Shown in pieces: positions 1 to 5,635 of a DNA stretch of 6,033 bases. The notes under the pieces were generated by a model. That model was not told the origin of the DNA and made no database searches. It worked only from the letters and a program-made list of their open reading frames with translations. The translations under genes were made by a program, and so were the position numbers. The stretch's first letter is position 1; every line of letters starts with the position of its first letter. Origin of the DNA: Actinomycetes bacterium (GTDB lineage: Bacteria > Actinomycetota > Acidimicrobiia > Acidimicrobiales > Microtrichaceae); NCBI GenBank assembly GCA_023392475.1, contig JAEVZA010000138.1, positions 1-6,033 of the forward strand. The letters run 5' to 3'.

Positions 1-1302
1 GACCCGTACTTCCCCGACGCCGGCAACGGCGGGTACGACGTCGCCTCGTACGACGTCGCGCTCACCGCGCAGGTGGCGGGCCACGACCGCCTGACGGCCA
101 CGACCACGATCGACGCCACGGCGACCGAGGACCTGCGCAGCTTCGACCTCGACCTGGTCGGCTTCGAGGTCGACCGGGTGACCGTCGACGGCGATCCGGC
201 GGCCACGGCCCGGTCGGGCCGCGAGCTCGCCGTCACCCCGGCGACGCCGCTGCGGCGCGACGACCGCTTCACCGTCGTCGTCGCCTACCACGGCGCGCCC
301 GGCTCCGAGGACGGGCCGGGCTCGCTCCTGGAGCACGGCGGTTGGGTGGACGCCGGCGACTACTCGACCGTCATCGCCGAGCCCGTCGGCGCGGCCACGT
401 GGATCCCGTCGAACGACCACCCGTCGGACAAGGCCAGGTTCCGCATCGAGGCGACGGTCCCCGATCCGCTGGAGGCGGTGTCCAACGGCGACCTCGTGTC
501 GCGGGCGCCGACGGCCGACGGCCGGTCCACCACCTTCACGTGGGCGGCCGAGGAGCCGATGGCGCCGTACCTGATGTCGCTCTCGATCGGCGAGTTCGAC
601 CTCGTCGAGCGGGGCGAGGTCGCTGGCGCCCGCGTCCTCGATGCGGTGCCGCCCGACCACCACCGCACGACCGACCCGGTCCTCCAGCGGTTCCCCGAGA
701 TGCTCACGTTCCTCTCGGAGCGGTTCGGCCCCTACCCCTTCACCTCGGCCGGCAACGTCGTCGTGCCGGGGCTGCCGGAGCTGGCGCTCGAGTGCCAGAC
801 GAGGTCGGTGTTCGGGTTGAAGATCCTGGAGGGCGACCGCCTGTCGTCCGAGGTGGTCGTGGCCCACGAGCTGAGCCACCAGTGGTTCGGCGACGCCGTC
901 TCGCCGGCGACGTGGCGCGACGTCTGGCTCAACGAGGGCTTCGCCACCTACGGCGAGTGGCTGTGGCGCGAGCACGCCGGGGGCGACACGGTCGCCGAGT
1001 CGGCGCGGCTGGCGCACGCCTCGGGCGACGAGGGGCTGGCCGTGCCGCCCGCTGACCCGGGGGTGGGAGCGCTCTTCGGCAACGCCGTGTACCAGCGCGG
1101 CGCGATGTTCCTCTACGAGCTGCAGCGCCGGATGGGCGACGCGAGGTTCTTCGACCTGCTCCGCACGTGGGTGCACGACCACGAGTACGGCACCGGCTCG
1201 ACGGCGCAGTTCCTCGCCCTCGCGGCGCAGGTCGCCGGCGCGCCGATCGACGACCTCGCGCAGCCGTGGCTCTACGGGCGGACCCTGCCGCCGCTGTCGT
1301 GA
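1..1302 (+). CDS. M1 family zinc metallopeptidase (aminopeptidase N-like), 5' partial
   Basis: This is a zinc-dependent peptidase of the M1 (gluzincin) family, which removes N-terminal residues from peptides. The frame is open from base 1, so the true start lies upstream; a GTG at 73 is internal because the preceding residues (DPYFPDAGNGGYDV) already match the start of the M1 N-terminal beta domain. 433 residues are visible. The zinc site is complete: HELSH at residues 289-293, followed after 18 residues by the third ligand Glu312 in NEGFATY. The exopeptidase GAMEN loop is diverged to PELALECQ, keeping the amine-binding Glu264. Tyr364 in VYQRGA fits the transition-state tyrosine. The protein ends soon after WLYGRTLPPLS, so it lacks the large C-terminal helical domain of E. 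coli PepN and belongs to the short M1 forms common in actinobacteria. Whether it is secreted or a lipoprotein cannot be judged without the N-terminus. Its stop is 6 bp from that of the convergent S1 gene, with no terminator between. Confidence 0.95.
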   Translation, partial: DPYFPDAGNGGYDVASYDVALTAQVAGHDRLTATTTIDATATEDLRSFDLDLVGFEVDRVTVDGDPAATARSGRELAVTPATPLRRDDRFTVVVAYHGAPGSEDGPGSLLEHGGWVDAGDYSTVIAEPVGAATWIPSNDHPSDKARFRIEATVPDPLEAVSNGDLVSRAPTADGRSTTFTWAAEEPMAPYLMSLSIGEFDLVERGEVAGARVLDAVPPDHHRTTDPVLQRFPEMLTFLSERFGPYPFTSAGNVVVPGLPELALECQTRSVFGLKILEGDRLSSEVVVAHELSHQWFGDAVSPATWRDVWLNEGFATYGEWLWREHAGGDTVAESARLAHASGDEGLAVPPADPGVGALFGNAVYQRGAMFLYELQRRMGDARFFDLLRTWVHDHEYGTGSTAQFLALAAQVAGAPIDDLAQPWLYGRTLPPLS

Positions 1303-1308
1303 CGGGCC

Positions 1309-2382
1309 TCAGTCGTCGACGAGGACCCGGCGCACCGACAGGCCCATCCGCCGCCGGTCCCGGTCCACGTCCATCACCTTGACCATCACGTGCTCGCCCG
1401 GGGCGACGAGCTGGTCCGGGCGGAACCCGGGCACGTCCGACAGCTCGGTGATGTGGACGAGCCCCTCGGCGCCGGAGTCCTCGAGGCGCATGAACGCGCC
1501 GTACTCGACCACCCGGGTCACGACCGCCGGCACCACCTGGCCGGGCTCGATGCCGGCGTACGGATCCGGCGCGGTGCGACGGAGCGACAGCGACACGCGC
1601 CGCTTGGACCGCTGCACGTCGAGCACCTCGACCTCGACGACGTCGCCGACCGACACCACGTCCTCGACCCGCTCGAAGCGCTGCCACGACAGCTCGGAGC
1701 GGTGGACGAGCCCGCGCACGCCGCCGAGGTCCACGACCGCGCCGTAGTCGGCGACGGACACGACCGTGCCGGGCACGCGCTTGCCGGCCTCCAACGAGGA
1801 CATGAGCGCCTTCTCCTGCTGGCGCCGCTCGCGGCGGAGGAGGTCGCGCCGGGACACGACGATGCGATCGCCGGCGCGGTCGACCTCGGCGACCAGGACG
1901 TCGACCTCGGTGCCGACCAGGGTCGCGGGGTCCGTGCCGGGCGTGTCCGACACGAGGGAGGTGGGGAGGAAGCCGCGGAGGCCGACGTCGACGACGGCCC
2001 CGCCCTTGACCACCTTCGTGACGGTGCCGCGCAACGGCGTCCCCTCCGCCTTGGCCCGCTCCACGCGCTCCCAGGCCTGCTGCTTCTGCGCCCACGAGTG
2101 CGAGAGCACGACGCGGCCGCGGGGGTCGTCACGGGCGAGCAGCGCGGCCGACACGGTGTCGCCGACCGCCGGTGCGGTCGGGAACTCCGGGCGGGGGATC
2201 ACCCCCGTGCGGCCATCGGCCAACCGGACCTCCACCTCGCGGTCGCCCACCTCGGCGACGTCGACGTCGACGATGCGGCCGACGGTCACGCCCCGGGGCG
2301 CGGCCTGACCGCCGTAGCCCGGCGGCGGCGGGATCGGCTTCGGCGCGCCCGGCGTGGGCGGGGTCGGCTGCTCCTCGGACAT
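1309..2382 (-). CDS. Four-S1-domain RNA-binding protein, ribosomal protein S1-like
   Basis: This 357-residue cytoplasmic protein probably binds single-stranded RNA through four S1 (OB-fold) domains at about residues 32-97, 115-180, 200-269 and 280-353. Domains 2 to 4 carry clear signatures: VVKGGAVVDVGLRGFLPTSL, YGAVVDLGGVRGLVHRSELSW and YGAFMRL followed by GLVHITEL. Domain 1 is more diverged. Domain order and linkers (AWERVERAKAEG, IVVSRRDLL, RVSLSLRRT) follow actinobacterial ribosomal protein S1. However, the protein is shorter than the usual roughly 480 residues, lacks the acidic C-terminal tail, and begins with a proline-rich stretch (residues 6-22). It may therefore be a paralogue acting in translation or RNA turnover rather than the main S1; the main copy would have to be found elsewhere to settle this. 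ATG at 2382 is the natural start. No Shine-Dalgarno precedes it, but a TACGCT hexamer 7 bases upstream suggests a leaderless transcript. No RNase or other enzymatic domain is fused. Confidence 0.93.
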   Translation of the reverse strand: MSEEQPTPPTPGAPKPIPPPPGYGGQAAPRGVTVGRIVDVDVAEVGDREVEVRLADGRTGVIPRPEFPTAPAVGDTVSAALLARDDPRGRVVLSHSWAQKQQAWERVERAKAEGTPLRGTVTKVVKGGAVVDVGLRGFLPTSLVSDTPGTDPATLVGTEVDVLVAEVDRAGDRIVVSRRDLLRRERRQQEKALMSSLEAGKRVPGTVVSVADYGAVVDLGGVRGLVHRSELSWQRFERVEDVVSVGDVVEVEVLDVQRSKRRVSLSLRRTAPDPYAGIEPGQVVPAVVTRVVEYGAFMRLEDSGAEGLVHITELSDVPGFRPDQLVAPGEHVMVKVMDVDRDRRRMGLSVRRVLVDD

Positions 2383-2389
2383 CCGCGGC

Positions 2390-2395
2390 AGCGTA
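2390..2395 (-). promoter_or_regulatory. Candidate -10 box for a leaderless S1-like transcript
   Basis: On the minus strand, TACGCT fits the TANNNT pattern of actinobacterial -10 elements. It ends 7 bases before the ATG at 2382, so transcription would begin at or next to the start codon. The bases between contain no Shine-Dalgarno, which supports a leaderless mRNA. No convincing -35 hexamer is seen at 16-18 bp. In a GC-rich background a single hexamer is weak evidence. Confidence 0.35.
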
Positions 2396-2485
2396 CCGTC
2401 GGCCCCCGGACCGCGAGCCGGCAGACGCTACGGTGGCGCCGCGCCGGGCCGCGGGGGCCGCGGCGGGCCGACTGACCGGCCGACC

Positions 2486-2491
2486 GAGGAG
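2486..2491 (+). promoter_or_regulatory. Shine-Dalgarno site fixing the start of the EthD-like gene
   Basis: GAGGAG lies 9 bases before a GTG at 2501 and is a strong match to the anti-Shine-Dalgarno. This chooses GTG 2501 over the longer open frame from 2354, whose extra codons (Gly/Arg/Pro-rich) look like untranslated leader and overlap the divergent S1 gene. In-frame starts at 2528 (GTG) and 2543 (ATG) are less well placed. The 2383-2485 stretch also holds a TACGGT hexamer at 2429-2434 that could be a weak -10 for this gene. Confidence 0.7.
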
Positions 2492-2500
2492 TGTGCTGCC

Positions 2501-3340
2501 GTGGAGCCGTTCGGGGGCGATGACGCCGTGCGCGTCGGGTCGATGCTGTTCACGATCGTCGACCCGACGAAGGGCAACGAGGTCGCGTACAACCGCTGGT
2601 ACGAGCGGGACCACTTCTACTCGGGCTGCATGATCGGGCCGTGGCTGTTCTCCGGCGCCCGCTGGGTCGCGACGCGCGACCTGAAGGACCTGCGCTTCCC
2701 CGCGGACGCACCCGCCGAGCACGCGGTGGCGGACCCCGTCGACGCCGGCTCGTACCTGGCCACGTACTTCATCCACAAGGGCCACGAGGCCGAGCACTTC
2801 GCCTGGGCGAACAAGCAGGTGTTCGAGCTCTACGCGAACGACCGCGGCTTCGACGAGCGGGAGCACGCCCACACGTGCCTGTACTTCGTGGTCGGCGAGG
2901 ACCACCGCGACGAGGACGGCGTGCCGGCGCACATGGCGCTCGACCACGGCTACGGCGGCGTGGTGAGCGTGCACGTGGACCGCGCCGACGGCGTGGCCCA
3001 CCCCGACTTCGCCGAGTGGTTCACGGCGGAGGCGGCACCGGTCCTCTTCGGCGACGACGCCGGCGGTGGCCGCTCCCCCATCGACCAGGTCCTCCATTGG
3101 CGCCCGATCATCCCCAAGGGCGAGGAGGGCAACGCGCCGATGAAGCTCGGCACGGGCCCCGGCACGCGCGCCCGGAGCATGCAGCTGGTGTTCCTCGACG
3201 ACGCGCCGGAGTCGGCCTGGTCCCGCATCCAGGAGTACGCGGCGCTGGTCGACGCGTCGGGCCTCGCCACCGTCCGGCTCGCCGCACCGTTCAAGCCGAC
3301 GATCCCGGGCACGGACACCTACACCGACCAGCTCTGGTAG
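2501..3340 (+). CDS. Uncharacterised protein with EthD-like dimeric alpha/beta-barrel signature
   Basis: This 279-residue soluble protein has no signal peptide or membrane segment. Near the N-terminus a beta strand (MLFTIVDP, residues 15-22) is followed by NEVAYNRWYERDH (26-38). That is the pattern of EthD-like dimeric alpha/beta-barrel (ABM superfamily) proteins, in which an early strand leads into an N-x-W-Y-x-x-H helix. A second strand-like stretch (GGVVSVHVDRADG, 152-164) followed by FAEWFTAEAAPVL (170-182) looks like a second copy of the fold, so the protein may be an internal pseudodimer. It is rich in His, Trp and Tyr (for example FIHKGHEAEHFAWANKQ, 90-106, and REHAHTCLYF, 120-129), which could line a ligand or metal pocket. 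ABM-fold proteins act in small-molecule catabolism and polyketide chemistry, often as accessory or monooxygenase-like factors; no specific substrate can be assigned. The gene runs divergently from the S1-like gene and ends 1 bp from the convergent hydrolase stop. Confidence 0.8.
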   Translation: MEPFGGDDAVRVGSMLFTIVDPTKGNEVAYNRWYERDHFYSGCMIGPWLFSGARWVATRDLKDLRFPADAPAEHAVADPVDAGSYLATYFIHKGHEAEHFAWANKQVFELYANDRGFDEREHAHTCLYFVVGEDHRDEDGVPAHMALDHGYGGVVSVHVDRADGVAHPDFAEWFTAEAAPVLFGDDAGGGRSPIDQVLHWRPIIPKGEEGNAPMKLGTGPGTRARSMQLVFLDDAPESAWSRIQEYAALVDASGLATVRLAAPFKPTIPGTDTYTDQLW

Positions 3341-3341
3341 G

Positions 3342-3992
3342 TCAGCCGCCCGTGTGCTCGGCGAGGAAGCCGAGCGTGCGCTCCCACGCGAGCGACGCGG
3401 CCTCGTCGTCGGGCGGGCCCGACGGGCCGTCCTCCGCGAACCAGTGGGACGTGCCGGGGTACCGGTGGAACTCGACGTGCTTGTCCAGCAGGAGCAGGTG
3501 CGCCTGCATCTCGACGAGCTCGTCCTCGGTGACGAGCGGGTCGTGCTCGGCGAAGTGGCCCATGACCGGGGCGGTGAGCGCCTCGAAGTCGATGTTCTGC
3601 GAGCCGTAGTAGGCGACGACGGCGTCGACCGAGTCGGGTTGGCGGGTGGCGACCCAGAGCGCCCAGCTCGCACCCATCGAGAAGCCGAGCACGGCGACGG
3701 GACCGTCGGGGTCGTCGGTGTGGGCCCGGAGGGCGACGACGCTCGAGAGCACGAGCGCCGCGGTCTCGTTCGGGTCCGTGGCGGCGAGCAGGTCCCGTGC
3801 CTCGTCGGCCGACTCGGGGAGCGCGCCCCCCAGCAGGTCGGGGGCGAGGGCGCTGTATCCGGAGTCCGCGAGGCGCTCCACGAGGTCCTTCACGTCACGG
3901 TTCAGGCCCCACCACGAGTGGAGGACGAGGACGCCGTGACCGGGCCCCTCGTCGGGGACCACCAGGTACGCGCTGCCCGCGAGATCGCTCAC
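3342..3992 (-). CDS. Dienelactone hydrolase family alpha/beta-hydrolase
   Basis: This 216-residue cytoplasmic alpha/beta-hydrolase is close in length to carboxymethylenebutenolidase. The N-terminal strand and oxyanion region read VLVLHSWWGLN (residues 21-31), typical of the dienelactone hydrolase family. The nucleophile elbow is GFSMGA (103-108) with Ser105, where classical enzymes have Cys in GxCxGG. Asp151 (AEHDPLV) and His183 (YPGTSHWF) complete the triad. It therefore probably hydrolyses an ester or lactone, but the Ser nucleophile means the muconate-pathway reaction should not be assumed. The GTG at 3992 is the first start that gives the full N-terminal strand. There is no clear Shine-Dalgarno, so a leaderless start is possible. 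It is divergent from the ParA gene and convergent, with 1 bp between stops, with the EthD-like gene, so it appears to be transcribed alone. A general esterase is the main alternative. Confidence 0.92.
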   Translation of the reverse strand: MSDLAGSAYLVVPDEGPGHGVLVLHSWWGLNRDVKDLVERLADSGYSALAPDLLGGALPESADEARDLLAATDPNETAALVLSSVVALRAHTDDPDGPVAVLGFSMGASWALWVATRQPDSVDAVVAYYGSQNIDFEALTAPVMGHFAEHDPLVTEDELVEMQAHLLLLDKHVEFHRYPGTSHWFAEDGPSGPPDDEAASLAWERTLGFLAEHTGG

Positions 3993-4055
3993 GTCGACAG
4001 GTTGTCACGCGTGGGGGCCGACGGAACCGGCAGGCCCGTGGAAGTATCTGCCCCC
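3993..4055. promoter_or_regulatory. Short divergent promoter region between hydrolase and ParA genes
   Basis: Only 63 bp separate the two GTG starts, so both promoters must lie here or overlap the genes. Toward ParA, the one AT-rich patch (GAAGTATCTG, 4041-4050) ends 5 bases before GTG 4056 and could be a -10 for a leaderless mRNA. GGAACC at 4023-4028 lies 15 bp upstream of GTATCT and faintly resembles an ECF-sigma -35. Alternatively GGAAG at 4040-4044, 11 bases from the start, could serve as a weak Shine-Dalgarno. Toward the hydrolase, a small inverted repeat GACA-N3-TGTC (3996-4006) abuts the start codon. None of these elements is individually convincing. Confidence 0.35.
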
Positions 4056-4844
4056 GTGACGACGGTCGCCGTGCTCAACCAGAAGGGTGGCGTGGGCAAG
4101 ACCACGCTCACGCTCGGCCTGGCCGCCGCCGGCCAGCGCCGCGGCGATCCGGTGCTCGTCGTCGACCTGGACCCCCAGGGCTCGGCGGGCTGGGCCATGG
4201 GCGTGGAGGCGGACGACGACCACCTCGCCGTCGGCGACGTGCTGCGCTCGGGCGACCCGCGGGTGGCGGCCGCGGCGATCGTCACCTCCGGGTGGGGCGA
4301 GGGCATCGACGTGCTGCCGGCGAGCAGGGGCCTGATCGACCGCGAGGCCGACGGCCACGAGCCGGCGCAGGCGAACCGACTCCGGCGGGCGCTCGAGCCG
4401 GTGGCCGGCGGCTACCGGTTCGTGCTCGTGGACTGCGCGCCGTCGCTCGGCCCCACGACGCTCGCCGGGCTCACCGCGGCCGACGGGGTGCTGATGGTCA
4501 TCGAGCTCTCGGCGCTGTCGGTGCGGGGCGCCGAGGCGGTGGTCGACACGATCGAGCACGTGGGCCACGAGCTCAACCCGTCGCTCGACATCTTCGGCGC
4601 CGTCGTGAACCGCGCCCCCGCCGTGTCGAGCGAGGCGGACCGGCAGGTGGAGGCGCTCGAGCAGCTGCTCGGCCGGCGCGCGGTGTGGCGCCCGTTCATC
4701 CCGCAGCGGACGGTGGTCAACGAGGCCGTCGGCCACCGCAAGCCGGTGCAGGACCTCGGCTACCGGGCGAAGGACACCGTCGCCGTGTTCGACGAGCTGT
4801 ACCAGCACCTCTCCGCGTGCGGCCCGGGCGCGGTCGTCGGCTGA
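4056..4844 (+). CDS. ParA/Soj-family deviant Walker ATPase (orphan)
   Basis: This 262-residue cytoplasmic ATPase belongs to the ParA/MinD superfamily, whose members dimerise on ATP, bind DNA non-specifically or membranes, and position chromosomes, plasmids or protein complexes. The deviant Walker A is KGGVGKTT (residues 10-17) with signature Lys10 and Lys15. Walker A' is DLDPQGSAG (37-45), and Walker B is FVLVDCAPSLG (122-132) with Asp126. The C-terminal part (WRPFIPQRTVVNEAVGHRKPV, split around 211-231) matches the Soj-type closing region, including the basic residues implicated in DNA binding. There is no N-terminal helix-turn-helix, so it is Soj-like rather than P1-ParA-like. GTG 4056 puts the first strand directly before the P-loop; the open frame continues far upstream, but only as antisense to the hydrolase. 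No parB, rsmG or mnmG adjoins it and a terminator follows directly, so it is a stand-alone gene. Its cargo is unknown, and I avoid naming it parA for that reason. Confidence 0.93.
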   Translation: MTTVAVLNQKGGVGKTTLTLGLAAAGQRRGDPVLVVDLDPQGSAGWAMGVEADDDHLAVGDVLRSGDPRVAAAAIVTSGWGEGIDVLPASRGLIDREADGHEPAQANRLRRALEPVAGGYRFVLVDCAPSLGPTTLAGLTAADGVLMVIELSALSVRGAEAVVDTIEHVGHELNPSLDIFGAVVNRAPAVSSEADRQVEALEQLLGRRAVWRPFIPQRTVVNEAVGHRKPVQDLGYRAKDTVAVFDELYQHLSACGPGAVVG

Positions 4845-4857
4845 GGCGGTGCGCGAC

Positions 4858-4883
4858 GAGGCCCCCGCCGCGGCGGGGGCCTC
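4858..4883. terminator. Bidirectional GC-rich hairpin between ParA and sod genes
   Basis: A perfect inverted repeat with two 13-base arms (left arm GAGGCCCCCGCCG) and no spacer folds into a very stable stem of about 11 bp with a 4-base loop. It lies 13 bp after the ParA stop and 24 bp after the sod stop, on opposite strands, so one hairpin can end both convergent transcripts. Neither side is followed by a T tract, as is common for actinobacterial terminators. Confidence 0.85.
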
Positions 4884-4907
4884 GGGTCGAGCGGTGACGG
4901 CGGGGCG

Positions 4908-5486
4908 TCAGCCCATGTTCTGGGCGACGAAGTCCCAGTTCACGAGGGCGTCGAGGAACGTGTCGATGTACTTGGGGCGCGCGTTCCGGTAGTCGATGTA
5001 GTAGGCGTGCTCCCAGACGTCGATCGTGAGGAGCGCCTTGGCGCCGTGCTTCATCGGGAGGTCGGCGTTGGCGGTCTTCATGATCTCGAGGCCGGAGCCG
5101 TTGTCGACGAGCCAGGCCCAGCCGGAGCCGAACTGGGTCGTGGCCGCCTCGGCGAACTTCGACTTGAACTCGTCGTAGGAGCCGAACGCCGAGTCGATCG
5201 CGGACGCCACCGCGCCGGCGGGCGCACCGCCGCCGCCCGGAGCCATCGAGTTCCAGTAGAAGGTGTGGTTCCAGACCTGGGCCGAGTTGTTGAACAGGCC
5301 GCCGTCGGACTTCTGGATGATGTCCTCGAGCGAGGCGTTCTCGAACTCGGTGCCCTCGATGAGCTTGTTCAGGTTCGTCACGTACGTCTGGTGGTGCTTG
5401 CCGTAGTGGTACTCCAGCGTCTCGGCGGAGATGTGCGGCGCCAGGGCGTCCTGTGCGTACGGCAGGGGCGGGAGCTCGAAGGCCAT
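4908..5486 (-). CDS. sodB: Superoxide dismutase, Fe type
   Basis: This cytoplasmic enzyme converts superoxide to oxygen and hydrogen peroxide. At 192 residues it is full length. The metal ligands are His27 (EYHYGKHH), His74 (QVWNHTFYW), Asp156 and His160 (DVWEHAYYIDY), and Tyr35 is the second-sphere tyrosine. Gln70 immediately before VWNH, together with Ala141 where MnSODs carry Gln, points to the iron type. The N-terminus (MAFELPPLPYAQDALAPHIS) is very close to E. coli SodB as I recall it, closer than to the MnSOD-like enzymes usual in actinobacteria. There is no signal peptide. ATG 5486 is preceded at 7 bases by a strong AGGA-containing Shine-Dalgarno. The gene appears monocistronic: a stem-loop and probable promoter lie upstream, and a palindromic terminator downstream is shared with ParA. 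Metal use is inferred from sequence only, and cambialistic activity is possible. Confidence 0.97.
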   Translation of the reverse strand: MAFELPPLPYAQDALAPHISAETLEYHYGKHHQTYVTNLNKLIEGTEFENASLEDIIQKSDGGLFNNSAQVWNHTFYWNSMAPGGGGAPAGAVASAIDSAFGSYDEFKSKFAEAATTQFGSGWAWLVDNGSGLEIMKTANADLPMKHGAKALLTIDVWEHAYYIDYRNARPKYIDTFLDALVNWDFVAQNMG

Positions 5487-5493
5487 TCGTGCG

Positions 5494-5500
5494 TCCTCTC
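5494..5500 (-). promoter_or_regulatory. Shine-Dalgarno site of the superoxide dismutase gene
   Basis: GAGAGGA on the minus strand sits 7 bases before the ATG at 5486. This is near-ideal spacing and fits a highly expressed gene. It confirms the start that matches the family N-terminus. Confidence 0.75.
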
Positions 5501-5547
5501 GGTCGGACCGGATCGCGTGTCGTCAGGTCAGGGGTGTTGTCCGCGGG

Positions 5548-5553
5548 AATGTA
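5548..5553 (-). promoter_or_regulatory. Candidate -10 box of the superoxide dismutase promoter
   Basis: TACATT on the minus strand fits TANNNT and stands out in a G-rich stretch about 60 bases before the ATG, which would give a 5' leader of roughly 50-55 bases. No good -35 is visible at 16-18 bp. The leader would contain a CCTGACCTGA direct repeat (5523-5532) discussed as a possible regulator half-site. Confidence 0.35.
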
Positions 5554-5580
5554 CCCCACCCGCCCGCCTGCGCATTCTCA

Positions 5581-5618
5581 TGACGATCCGCGCTGCCAGA
5601 CAGCACGGACGATCGTCA
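5581..5618 (-). terminator. Stem-loop downstream of the methyltransferase gene
   Basis: TGACGATC (5581-5588) and GATCGTCA (5611-5618) form a perfect 8-bp outer stem. Inside, GCTG (5592-5595) pairs with CAGC (5601-5604) around a CCAGA loop, with a bulge between the two stems. It begins 17 bp after the methyltransferase stop and precedes the sod promoter, so it may end that transcript. There is no T tract. An operator for a dimeric protein is an alternative reading of the outer arms. Confidence 0.45.
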
Positions 5619-5635
5619 GAACGCGGGCCGGCCCA

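Noticed and set aside
33..59. 12-bp direct repeat GTACGACGTCGC at 33-44 and 48-59.
   Set aside because: It encodes the YDVA-S-YDVA segment of the M1 N-terminal domain; the repeated residues are normal for the family and codon bias makes the DNA identical.
929..2095. 388-codon minus-strand open frame spanning the M1 and S1 genes.
   Set aside because: It is almost pure Arg/Gly/Ala low complexity and crosses two genes with clear catalytic or domain motifs in other frames.
1390..2475. 361-codon plus-strand open frame opposite the S1-like gene, rich in His, Asp and Arg.
   Set aside because: It is a mirror of the S1 gene created by high GC at third codon positions, has no recognisable domain, and the minus-strand S1 signatures explain the sequence fully.
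2501..3992. EthD-like protein and dienelactone hydrolase as a catabolic operon.
   Set aside because: They are on opposite strands and converge, so they cannot be co-transcribed; there is no transporter, regulator or ring-cleavage gene nearby to support a pathway.
3354..4055. Open frame continuing about 234 codons upstream of ParA on the plus strand, which could imply a long N-terminal extension.
   Set aside because: It is antisense to the well-supported hydrolase gene, its translation is Arg/Gly/Val-rich without family motifs, and the P-loop begins 10 residues after GTG 4056 as expected for Soj-type ParA.
5529..5582. A 17-codon minus-strand reading frame (starting MRMRRRAGG) before sod that could be a leader peptide.
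   Set aside because: It has no Shine-Dalgarno, and the likely sod -10 box lies inside it, so it would not be on the sod mRNA; composition is what random GC-rich DNA gives.
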